NCBI GenBank assembly: GCA_017621815.1
Contig: JAGASK010000041.1
Coordinates: forward strand, 32,379 to 96,378
Reading direction: 5' to 3'
DNA from: Lachnospiraceae bacterium
Lineage (GTDB): Bacteria > Bacillota > Clostridia > Lachnospirales > Lachnospiraceae
DNA: 64,000 bases
Shown piece after piece: positions 45,052 through 52,953 of this stretch. Position numbers and translations under genes: made by a program. The notes below the pieces were generated by a model. The model was not told where the DNA came from, searched no databases, and was given only the letters and a program-made list of their open reading frames with translations. Numbering within the stretch: the stretch's first letter is position 1; every line of letters begins with the position of its first letter.

Positions 45052-46725
45052 TTATTGTAAATCTTCAGCCCGCTTAATCGCATCATCAATATGTGCACAA
45101 AAATTCTCATTACCCACAGCATCCGTAAAGCCGGCTTTTTGCATAACATGCATAGGCTGTTCATTGACATGTGACAGAATCAGCTGCACTTTTCTGTCTT
45201 TGCATTTTTGATAAAGCTGCTCCAGGCTGTGCATTGCCGTAGCATCAAGGGCATTTACGCTTCTCATTCGGATAATAAGACAGCTTATATTTTCGGGAAC
45301 CGAAATTTTTAAAAGCTTATCGGCTGCCGCAAAAAATAAGGGACCGCTGATTTCATATACCAGTGTATTTGCGGGTACTTCCCTAAGTTCAATGGAATCG
45401 GGATCATCAGAATCCTTCAGATATTTCCAGCCTTCTACCTGTGTAACATCGCTCATTCGCTTCATAAACAGAATCGCTGCAAAAACAATTCCCACTTCGA
45501 TAGCAATGACAAGGTCAAATACAACAGTTAAAATAAAGGTAACAAAAAGTACGAAAATGTCACTCTTAGGAGAAGTTTTAACCAGATATAAAAATTCTCT
45601 CCAGCCGCACATATTATAAGCTACCATAAACAAAATTGCCGCTATTGCCGGCATGGGAATCAGGGCTGCATAAGGCATAAAAATCACAAGGATTAAAAGA
45701 AGCACCACGGCATGCACCATGCCGGAAACGGGAGAACGCCCGCCGTTTTTTACATTGGCGGCTGTTCTTGCTATCGCTCCTGTTGCCGGAATCCCTCCGA
45801 ACAAAGCGCTTGCCACATTGCCGGCTCCCTGGGCTACCAGTTCCATATTTGAATTATGTTTGGAGTTAATCATACTGTCCGATACCACGCAGGAAAGCAG
45901 AGATTCAACAGCCGCTAAAATTGCTATGGTGAGTGCGTTGCTGAACTGTGCGCTTATCAGACTGAAACTAAACTCCGGAAGGGTAAAGGCAGGCGGTCTG
46001 TTGGTAATTTCATATAAAGAGCCGATAGTATTTACCTGCATATGAAATCCGCTTACCATAATAATTCCGGCAATTACTGCCAAAAGTGAAGGTGGAATGC
46101 TGCCAACCACTTTTACGGGGATTCCCGAAAGCTTTCTGCCAAGCACAGGCCAGATAATTAAAATGGCAAGACATACCAGTCCTACGATAAGAGCCTGTAT
46201 ATTAATTGTTCCGATATTGGCAAATACAGCTTCTGCTTTTTCCATGGTTTCCACAGGGCTTGTACCTGCCGGATAAGTAAGTCCGAGGAAATCCTTAATC
46301 TGTCCGATTGCAATGGTTACCGCAATTCCGGCGGTAAAGCCGGTAGTAATTGTATAGGGGATAAAACGGATTAAATCCCCGAGTCGCAGAAGTCCCATGA
46401 TAATCAAAAGGATACCTGCCATAATCGTTGCTGTTGCAAGCCCTGAAACGCCGTCAGTGGCGACAATGCCGGCAACAATCGTTGCAAAGGCAGCTGTGGG
46501 ACCTGAAATCTGAACACGGCTTCCGCCTAAAAAGGAAATCACAAACCCGGCAACAATGGCAGTATACAATCCCTTTTCAGGACCGACTCCCGATGCCAGT
46601 GCAAGGGCAATGGAAAGCGGCAGGGCAATAATTGCAACAATAATGCCGGCAACAATATCCTTCAGGAGCTGCTCTTTTGAATAATTCTTCAGTACATAAA
46701 ATAGCTTTGGTCTTAGTTTTTCCAT
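45052..46725 (-). CDS. SulP-family anion transporter with STAS domain
   Basis: 557 residues from ATG 46725. Membrane domain with LYTAIVAGFVISFLGGSRVQISGPTAAF, the SulP signature, about 12-14 helices, and a C-terminal STAS domain (about 440-555; LIIRMRSVNALDATAMHSLEQLYQ). May move sulfate, bicarbonate or dicarboxylates; substrate not predictable. It interrupts the usual miaB-mutS adjacency. No sulfate genes are nearby. Confidence 0.92.
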   Translation of the reverse strand: MEKLRPKLFYVLKNYSKEQLLKDIVAGIIVAIIALPLSIALALASGVGPEKGLYTAIVAGFVISFLGGSRVQISGPTAAFATIVAGIVATDGVSGLATATIMAGILLIIMGLLRLGDLIRFIPYTITTGFTAGIAVTIAIGQIKDFLGLTYPAGTSPVETMEKAEAVFANIGTINIQALIVGLVCLAILIIWPVLGRKLSGIPVKVVGSIPPSLLAVIAGIIMVSGFHMQVNTIGSLYEITNRPPAFTLPEFSFSLISAQFSNALTIAILAAVESLLSCVVSDSMINSKHNSNMELVAQGAGNVASALFGGIPATGAIARTAANVKNGGRSPVSGMVHAVVLLLILVIFMPYAALIPMPAIAAILFMVAYNMCGWREFLYLVKTSPKSDIFVLFVTFILTVVFDLVIAIEVGIVFAAILFMKRMSDVTQVEGWKYLKDSDDPDSIELREVPANTLVYEISGPLFFAAADKLLKISVPENISCLIIRMRSVNALDATAMHSLEQLYQKCKDRKVQLILSHVNEQPMHVMQKAGFTDAVGNENFCAHIDDAIKRAEDLQ

Positions 46726-46810
46726 AATATTACATTCCCTCATAAAAAATTTGTTGTAAACACAACATTTTTGATAATAAACCTAAATATAAGAGAATGC
46801 AAGTATTTTA

Positions 46811-46833
46811 TTCATGATAGCAGAAAGTTACGC
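46811..46833 (+). repeat. Interspersed hairpin repeat, half-copy R4
   Basis: TTTATTCATGATAGCAGAAAG (about 46807-46827) matches the left half of R2 almost exactly; the right half is missing. It runs into the miaB stop codon (46828). Confidence 0.5.
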
Positions 46834-48264
46834 CCTCTCACCCAAATAGTAAAAGCCATGGCATTCCTTCAGATAAACAGGTACAATCGTTCCGATTAAT
46901 TCTTTTCCGCCCTTAAAATGTACGATTGTGTTGTTGGATAAGCGGCCTGTCAGCAAGGAAGAATCCTGTTCATTCACTTCTTCCACCAGTGCATCCAGCG
47001 TTTGTCCCTGCAATAGTGCTACACGCTCCCTGGCTGTGTCCTGCACTACCTTCAGCAAACGGTCAAAACCTTCTTTAACAACTTCCTCAGGTACCTGATT
47101 TTCCATTGCAGCGGCAGGGGTTCCGGTGCGCTTGGAATAAATAAAGGTAAAAGCATTATCATATTTTACTTTTTTAACCACATCAATGGTTTCGTCCACA
47201 TCTTCCGGCGTTTCCCCCGGGAAACCCACTATAATATCAGTAGTGAGGGCAATATCCGGAATTTCTTTCCTGATTTTTTCCGCCAGTGCAAGATACTGCT
47301 CTTTTGTATAACGGCGGTTCATCTGCGTCAGGATTTTTGTAGAGCCCGACTGCAGGGGCAAATGAAGATGTCTGCAGATTTTTTTTGATTCCTTCATAAC
47401 CTGAATCAATTCATCGGATAAATCCTTGGGGTGTGAAGTCATAAAACGGATTCTCTGAAGGCCTTCTATTTTTTCAACTTCTTTAAGAAGCTGTGCAAAA
47501 GTCATAGGCTCTTCCAGATTTTTTCCATAGGAATTTACATTTTGCCCCAGCAGCATGATTTCCACTACACCGTCAGCCACAAGAGCTTCAATTTCCTGAA
47601 TAATATCTTTGGGACTGCGGCTTCGCTCCCGTCCTCTTACATAGGGAACAATACAATAGCTGCAAAAATTATTGCAGCCGAACATGATATTGATGCCGGA
47701 TTTAAAAGGATATTTTCTTTCAACCGGTAAATCTTCCACGATTTCATCCGTATCCTGCCAGATATCAATTACCATATTATCCGATTCAAACATAATAGTG
47801 AGAAGCTCGGCAAATTTGTAAATATTGTGGGTGCCGAAAATGAGGTCTACAAACCGATAGCTCTGTTTGATTTTTTCTATTACGGAAGGTTCCTGCATCA
47901 TGCAGCCGCAAAGAGCGATTCTTTTGTGGGGATTTTTCTTTTTCAGACTGTTTAAATGACCAAGCCTGCCGTAAACTCTCTGATTGGCATTGTCCCTTAC
48001 GGTACAGGTATTGTAAATAACAAAATCCGCCTCTTCGTTTTCTGTAAGCTCATATCCCACTTTTTCAAGAATGCCTGCAAGCTTTTCGGAATCTCTGGCA
48101 TTCATCTGACAGCCAAAGGTGGTAACACAGCAGGTAGGTTTCCTTCCCAGTTTTCCGGCAAGGGTCTCTACATAGTCCTTCGCTTTATTCATAAAGAAAA
48201 TCTGACGTTTTGTTTCTTCTGCTCCGTTTATTTTTTCTGTTATCTGCTGATTTATCTGATTCAT
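46828..48264 (-). CDS. miaB: tRNA-2-methylthio-N6-dimethylallyladenosine synthase
   Basis: 478 residues behind GAGGT. N-terminal methylthiotransferase domain (TTFGCQMNARDSEKLAG), radical SAM CxxxCxxC (FGCNNFCSYCIVPYVRG), and a C-terminal TRAM domain. It uses two [4Fe-4S] clusters to add a methylthio group to i6A37 of tRNA, after MiaA. Confidence 0.97.
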   Translation of the reverse strand: MNQINQQITEKINGAEETKRQIFFMNKAKDYVETLAGKLGRKPTCCVTTFGCQMNARDSEKLAGILEKVGYELTENEEADFVIYNTCTVRDNANQRVYGRLGHLNSLKKKNPHKRIALCGCMMQEPSVIEKIKQSYRFVDLIFGTHNIYKFAELLTIMFESDNMVIDIWQDTDEIVEDLPVERKYPFKSGINIMFGCNNFCSYCIVPYVRGRERSRSPKDIIQEIEALVADGVVEIMLLGQNVNSYGKNLEEPMTFAQLLKEVEKIEGLQRIRFMTSHPKDLSDELIQVMKESKKICRHLHLPLQSGSTKILTQMNRRYTKEQYLALAEKIRKEIPDIALTTDIIVGFPGETPEDVDETIDVVKKVKYDNAFTFIYSKRTGTPAAAMENQVPEEVVKEGFDRLLKVVQDTARERVALLQGQTLDALVEEVNEQDSSLLTGRLSNNTIVHFKGGKELIGTIVPVYLKECHGFYYLGERA

Positions 48265-48277
48265 CTGCTACCTCGTT

Positions 48278-49030
48278 TTATTCTATTACTTTATATGCAT
48301 AAGCACGGCCTTTGCTGCCGCATTTTTCAATTATATTCAGGTAGTTAAGAATATGAAGCACTCTCCCTGCCTCTTCTTTACGGATTTTTACAGCCTTTGC
48401 AAAATCGGCTGCCGTAAACGGTTCTTCCAGTTCATAGGGAATCAGCTGCATATAATCTTCAATTCTGTCAAAACGTATTTCATCTACCATGGATACGGGA
48501 ATTCTGTCATATCGGCAGGAGCCTTTTTTCTTATCACGGCTCCAGCCATTAAGCAGGCGGTATTCTTCTATATCTAAAAGTGGAAAACACAGCCTTAAAT
48601 TCTTATTTGGAAGATAGAACTTGATTTTATATAACTCATAAAAAGCCCTGTAAATACTTCCCTTTACCGGACTTTTACGCAGGGGCGAGCATTCGCCTGT
48701 CTGTTCATCTATCCAGGACAGCCATTTTATATGAGGAATAGGATAAACAATAGTGACGGGATATTCCGGCAGAAAGCTGTCAAGCTTCTCTCTCATTTTA
48801 TTAAAATTAGCCGTTTGGATTTCAATAATCTCACTGCCGGTAAAAATATCTGCCACATAACCATTTATGGGAATTTCCTGCATGTCCTTATCAGGCGCAT
48901 AGTAATCCTTTAAAATGGCATGAACCGTTTTTTCCTGTAAAGTTCCGATTCCACTGCGCTGTCTCTGCGAGTTTATCACATTATTTTTAATGAATTCAAA
49001 TCGCTGTTCATCCATAACTGTTTCCAACAT
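48278..49030 (-). CDS. Nuclease-like protein of unknown function
   Basis: 250 residues. Residues about 28-100 resemble a PD-(D/E)xK-type nuclease fold: Glu33 in a helix (LQEKTVHAILKDYY), Asp61 (NGYVADIF) and Glu70-x-Gln72 (SEIIEIQTANF), with Gln where Lys is usual. The C-terminus (AADFAKAVKIRKEEAGRVLHILNYL) looks like a winged helix. It lies 13 bases before miaB. No known family assigned. A DNA- or RNA-related role is inferred only. Confidence 0.65.
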   Translation of the reverse strand: MLETVMDEQRFEFIKNNVINSQRQRSGIGTLQEKTVHAILKDYYAPDKDMQEIPINGYVADIFTGSEIIEIQTANFNKMREKLDSFLPEYPVTIVYPIPHIKWLSWIDEQTGECSPLRKSPVKGSIYRAFYELYKIKFYLPNKNLRLCFPLLDIEEYRLLNGWSRDKKKGSCRYDRIPVSMVDEIRFDRIEDYMQLIPYELEEPFTAADFAKAVKIRKEEAGRVLHILNYLNIIEKCGSKGRAYAYKVIE

Positions 49031-49038
49031 TAATATGG

Positions 49039-49464
49039 CTATTTACGTTCCAGAAACAGTTTTCTGGAAATAAAATTGTAAACCATAACAATTCCCGTTG
49101 CAATAACGGAGCTGATTGACACCATTAATCCGTCTGTTATGTTAGCCTGAAGGAAGCCATTGTGGGCATAAATACCATCAATGCATACATACATTACAAT
49201 TTCATTAATCACAAGTCCGATTGCTGATAAAATAAGAAAAACAGTAAACTCTTTTTTCTTATCCATTTCTTTTTTCTGGGTAAATACAAATTTAATGCTT
49301 AAAATATAATTCACTACTGCTGAAATAACAAAGCCCAGAAATTTGGAAATTAAATAATGTACACCAAATAAATTGGTAAGTCCTGTTGTAATTCCGAAAT
49401 CAATCAGAAAACATACAAAACCAACTACTCCGAATTTCAGTATTTGTTCCAATAATCTTTTCAT
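49039..49464 (-). CDS. GtrA-family membrane protein
   Basis: 141 residues, four membrane helices (FGVVGFVCFLIDFGITTGLTN, FVISAVVNYILSIKFVF, INEIVMYVCI, MVYNFISRKLF). GtrA-like proteins help flip or transfer lipid-linked sugars or teichoic-acid precursors. No glycosyltransferase lies next to it. 8 bases before the nuclease-like gene. Confidence 0.9.
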   Translation of the reverse strand: MKRLLEQILKFGVVGFVCFLIDFGITTGLTNLFGVHYLISKFLGFVISAVVNYILSIKFVFTQKKEMDKKKEFTVFLILSAIGLVINEIVMYVCIDGIYAHNGFLQANITDGLMVSISSVIATGIVMVYNFISRKLFLERK

Positions 49465-49501
49465 ATTCTGTCTCCATATCTGTATATTTCAGGCATAAAA
49501 A

Positions 49502-49536
49502 GAATGCCATGCATAGGCTATTATAACATGACATTC
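49502..49536 (-). terminator. Terminator after the Cys/His/Asn-rich gene
   Basis: GAATG-c-CATG (49502-49511) pairs with CATG-a-CATTC (49527-49536). On the - strand it is followed by TTTTT. It separates the small gene from gtrA. Confidence 0.75.
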
Positions 49537-49592
49537 CTATTTTTAAATATTAAATTTTAAAAGAAGTTCTATTTTGTTAAATCCGGCAAGGT

Positions 49593-49931
49593 TTAATTGT
49601 CCTTTGAACCTTCACATCCACAGGTTGAACCACCCTGGAAGGAAATAAACGGCCTTGGCTCCAAACGGGGCTCGGGACGAACATCTGCCCTGCATCCGCA
49701 GTCATCATTTCTGATACTGTCTCTTGGATTTAAACAACCGCATCCGTTGTTGTCATTGTCATTTCTGCAGTCATTATTGTCATTGTGATGATGGTGGTGA
49801 CATTCTTCATCTCTGTCATTTCTTCTGTCATTTCGCCTGTCATTTCCACAACGATTCATTCCAAAACAATTATTTTCGCAGCCATTATTGCCGCAGCAGA
49901 AAAGCAATACCAGTAAAAGCAAACAATTCAT
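49593..49931 (-). CDS. Small Cys/His/Asn/Asp-rich low-complexity protein
   Basis: 112 residues with a strong AAGGAG site. The N-terminus is hydrophobic (MNCLLLLVLLFCC) like a short signal or membrane anchor. The body repeats Asn-Asp-Arg, has a run of five His, and 14 or so Cys (CGCL, CGCR, CGCEG). Composition resembles metal-binding or spore-coat-type disordered proteins. No family recognised. The ribosome binding site and terminator argue it is a real gene. Confidence 0.7.
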   Translation of the reverse strand: MNCLLLLVLLFCCGNNGCENNCFGMNRCGNDRRNDRRNDRDEECHHHHHNDNNDCRNDNDNNGCGCLNPRDSIRNDDCGCRADVRPEPRLEPRPFISFQGGSTCGCEGSKDN

Positions 49932-49996
49932 ATCGCAATCACTCCTTATTCATATGCTTTATCATATGCAGGAATTGCAAAAAAGGTTATTGCTGT

Positions 49997-50536
49997 TTAC
50001 CGCTTTTTGTGAAGCATTTCCTTCCTGATGTAAGAAAAGGTTTTTTCTTCCCCTTCTTCTGCAAGCATAGTCAGAAGTTTTTCTAACAGCGCTTTTGTTT
50101 CCTTGTGAATAGGTGCCTGTTCCCTTCCTTTCATATAATAGGCCAGTGCATCTTTTTGAGTATAAGCGTTTCCGTTATAAGTTTTGCAGGCGGCAATACG
50201 GTCCATCAGCATTTCAATTACATATTTTTCGGGCATTTTTGCAGGTGCCATGCCGCCCGGAATCTCTTTTGTACTATAATCTATCCAATATTCATAATGA
50301 TGCTTATTTCTTCCTTTATGATGAAGCCATGCGCTGGAGTATCCGATTGCTTCTCTTTCCGCATTGTTGGGACTTCTGTTTCCCTGATAATATTTTATGC
50401 CCACAAGAAATTCTGCGGGACTGTATTTTGAAAGGTCATGAAGCAGCCCCTGCTTATACAGACCAACCTTAAAACACCCCTGCATGACTAACATTTTATG
50501 ATGGGTGATTGTTTTAAAGTGTTTCCATGCTTTCAT
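49997..50536 (-). CDS. DUF5662 family protein
   Basis: 179 residues. Several His/Asp-rich blocks: ITHHKMLVMQGCF, LLHDLSKYSPAEF, WLHHKGRNKHHYEYW, resembling an HD-type hydrolase arrangement. Unknown substrate. Its start overlaps the end of the GH13-like gene by 23 bases, so the two are co-transcribed. Confidence 0.8.
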   Translation of the reverse strand: MKAWKHFKTITHHKMLVMQGCFKVGLYKQGLLHDLSKYSPAEFLVGIKYYQGNRSPNNAEREAIGYSSAWLHHKGRNKHHYEYWIDYSTKEIPGGMAPAKMPEKYVIEMLMDRIAACKTYNGNAYTQKDALAYYMKGREQAPIHKETKALLEKLLTMLAEEGEEKTFSYIRKEMLHKKR

Positions 50537-52460
50537 TTTTTGCCGTCTTCCTTTTGAATTTTTTGTCCGTTAAGCCGCCTTTCAAAGTATGACGTCGTTT
50601 CGGCTTTTCCACATACATAGGGTCAGTCTCCGAACGATATAAGGATATGCTTCTGCCTGATGCCGGAATTTTGTTCTCATCCGGCAAGTCAGTTTCCAAA
50701 GGTTCATCTGCCGTAGACATAACCTTTGTCCACCGCATTCCTTTTGAAAGCTTGGGAAGAGCAAGTTCATGGGTTTCCCAGTGCATGTTAAAAGCAATAT
50801 AAAAAGAATCATCCGCAGTCCCCTGAACATATTGTCCGCAGAGCATAATTCCCACCATTCTGCTGATATAGGAAATATCAGGGCGCCATGCTTCTGTTCC
50901 ATGATAGGAAATATCAGGATAACCGCATCCTAAAGAATCCATTAATTTCAGTTCTTTCCTCATATGAAAAACAGGGTGTTCTTTTCTCAGCGCAATCAAA
51001 AAGCGGGTAAAACGCAGTATTTCGTCTGAAAAATGATTGCTTTTCCATTTGATCCATCCCACTTCATTATCCTGACAATAAGCATTATTATTTCCGAATC
51101 TGGTATTTGCCATTTCATCCCCGCTGAAAATAAAAGGGACACCCTGGGACAGAAACAAAAAAGCAAGTCCGTTCTTTATCTGCTTCATTCTGAGTTCCTG
51201 TACGGATTTTTTACGGCTTTCGCCCTCAAAACCGCAGTTCCAGGTATAATTGGCATCGGTTCCGTCTTTATTGTTTTCACCGTTTGCCTCATTATGCTTC
51301 CTCTCATACGCAACACTGTCAAAAAGAGAAAAACCGTCATAATCTGCAAGATAATTTATAACCGCATGAGAAACAGGATTATTTTTCTGGTAATAGAGAA
51401 CCTGATTCATCAGATTTTCATCACCTTTCAAATAGCGTCTTATTTCATTCCTGAAATTTCCGTTATCCGATGCAAGATTCCGGTAAAAAGGAATTTCATT
51501 CCCGTAAATTTCCTCCACAGGCAGATAAGCGCTTCTGATTTTGGTTTCCTTCAATACCGGATCCTGGGCAATCAGCCTGAAAGGAATGTGAAAGCCGCAT
51601 AAGCGGACTCCGTCAATATGATATTCAATTACCCAGTATCTCAACAAATCCAGTATATAATCCTGTGTTAATTCAGGGGGAAAATAAAACTGCATATGAA
51701 CTTCAATTCCGTTTTTATGAAGTTCTTTTACCATCTTTTTAAACGAAAGCTCCGGCTTGTCCGCACTATAGGAAGCTTTCGGCGCAAAATAAAATCCTTT
51801 CTGGAAGCCCCAGCAATTCAGACGCCTTTCTGTTTTTTCGGAAACGGAAAGATTTTTTACTGCTTCTTCCATGGTTTTTGGTGATACCTCTGATAAATAC
51901 ATACATTCATCGAATTCATAGGCGGGCATCAATTCTATTGCGGTAATTCCCAATTCCTTTAAATAATCTTTTTTTTCTGCAATGCCTTCAAAGGTTCCTT
52001 TGTTTTTGACACCTGAGCTTTTATGCATGGTAAAAGCCCTGACATTAAGGCCATAGATAATGGTATCTTCATAAGGTATTAAAAGAGGGGAATCTCCTTC
52101 CCAGTCAAATTCAGCTGTATTTAAAACACCCTTTGTCGCCCGTTTGCCATTCCCAAAATCGCCGAATTTCTCCAGTCCTGTAATTCCTTTTGCATAAAAA
52201 TCTGTAAAAACCGTCTCTCCGTCATAATAATTATATCCTGAAAAATTGAGGTTTTCTCCTTCTATTCTGATACCGTATAAGGAACCTCGTTTTCCTTCCT
52301 TTGAGAAAGGAATACGAAGCTGACCACCGTTTTTTTTATAAAGAAGTAAGCCGCATTCATTGCAGGATTGTATTTCTGTTGCAAAGCAATAACCGTCCTG
52401 TACAGGATAAACGCCCTGTTTTTCCGGTTTATAGTAAGTAATGTTAAGATTCTGATTCAT
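50514..52460 (-). CDS. GH13 debranching-enzyme homologue, catalytic residues missing
   Basis: 648 residues behind GGAGGACGC. Alignable to GlgX/isoamylase-type enzymes: DTIIYGLNVRAFT, GITAIELMPAYEFDE, RKHNEANGENNKDGTDANYTWN in two parts, LFLSQGVPFIFSGDE and NNNAYCQDNEVGWIKW. The catalytic positions are changed: region I has QFYFPPEL for the usual DVVxNH, the nucleophile Asp of GFRFD is Cys288 (DGVRLCG), the acid/base Glu is probably Tyr312, and region IV reads YDGF for HDGF. It is full length with no frameshift, so probably a non-catalytic glycan-binding or regulatory paralogue. Confidence 0.85.
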   Translation of the reverse strand: MNQNLNITYYKPEKQGVYPVQDGYCFATEIQSCNECGLLLYKKNGGQLRIPFSKEGKRGSLYGIRIEGENLNFSGYNYYDGETVFTDFYAKGITGLEKFGDFGNGKRATKGVLNTAEFDWEGDSPLLIPYEDTIIYGLNVRAFTMHKSSGVKNKGTFEGIAEKKDYLKELGITAIELMPAYEFDECMYLSEVSPKTMEEAVKNLSVSEKTERRLNCWGFQKGFYFAPKASYSADKPELSFKKMVKELHKNGIEVHMQFYFPPELTQDYILDLLRYWVIEYHIDGVRLCGFHIPFRLIAQDPVLKETKIRSAYLPVEEIYGNEIPFYRNLASDNGNFRNEIRRYLKGDENLMNQVLYYQKNNPVSHAVINYLADYDGFSLFDSVAYERKHNEANGENNKDGTDANYTWNCGFEGESRKKSVQELRMKQIKNGLAFLFLSQGVPFIFSGDEMANTRFGNNNAYCQDNEVGWIKWKSNHFSDEILRFTRFLIALRKEHPVFHMRKELKLMDSLGCGYPDISYHGTEAWRPDISYISRMVGIMLCGQYVQGTADDSFYIAFNMHWETHELALPKLSKGMRWTKVMSTADEPLETDLPDENKIPASGRSISLYRSETDPMYVEKPKRRHTLKGGLTDKKFKRKTAKNESMETL

Positions 52461-52608
52461 GCGTCCTCCAGATATGCCTTTGTTAGTTTCAATGATTATA
52501 TCTTAACATAAATAAAACAAGCTGTGTAAAAAATATTATTGATTAATGTTACGCTGCTTAGTAAAATAAAGACAGTATAAACTGATAATATCTTATAAGG
52601 AGAGCCCT

Positions 52609-52953
52609 ATGGATAAGGAAAAACAACAAAATATTGAAACACCTGAAGAAAATGATGAAGAAATGACTGTAACTTTGGATCTTGATGACGGAACAAGTGT
52701 CACCTGCGCTGTTGTAACCATTTTAACAGTTCAGGAAAAAGATTATATCGTACTCCTTCCGTTGGAGGAAGACGGAGAAAATCATGACGGTATGGTATGG
52801 TTCTACGGTTATCGTGAGGATGAAAATGACCCCAATGCGGAACCTGAGCTTTCCTATATCGAGGATGATGAGGAATATGAAATTGTGGCAGATGCATTTG
52901 ACGAATACCTGGACAATGTAGAATTTGATGAGATTATTGATGCGGAGGAATAA
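52609..52953 (+). CDS. DUF1292 family acidic protein
   Basis: 114 residues, AAGGAGAG site, very acidic. TVTLDLDDGTSVTCAVVTILTV and YIVLLPLEEDG are the DUF1292 blocks. Small conserved Firmicute protein, role unknown. Convergent with the helicase gene; the two overlap by 20 bases at their 3' ends. Confidence 0.85.
   Translation: MDKEKQQNIETPEENDEEMTVTLDLDDGTSVTCAVVTILTVQEKDYIVLLPLEEDGENHDGMVWFYGYREDENDPNAEPELSYIEDDEEYEIVADAFDEYLDNVEFDEIIDAEE

Noticed and set aside
46744-46827. Transposon remnant beside the SulP gene
   Set aside because: No transposase, inverted ends or target duplication found.
48278-49030. Restriction enzyme or anti-phage system
   Set aside because: No methyltransferase, toxin or other defence gene is adjacent, and the position beside miaB suggests a housekeeping gene.
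49724-50086. + strand His/Cys-rich frame of 120 residues
   Set aside because: It is the reverse strand of the Cys/His/Asn-rich gene and its composition comes from that repeat-like DNA; the - strand has the ribosome binding site.
51033-51602. + strand frame of 189 residues inside the GH13-like gene
   Set aside because: Fully inside a stronger gene, hydrophobic by chance, no binding site.
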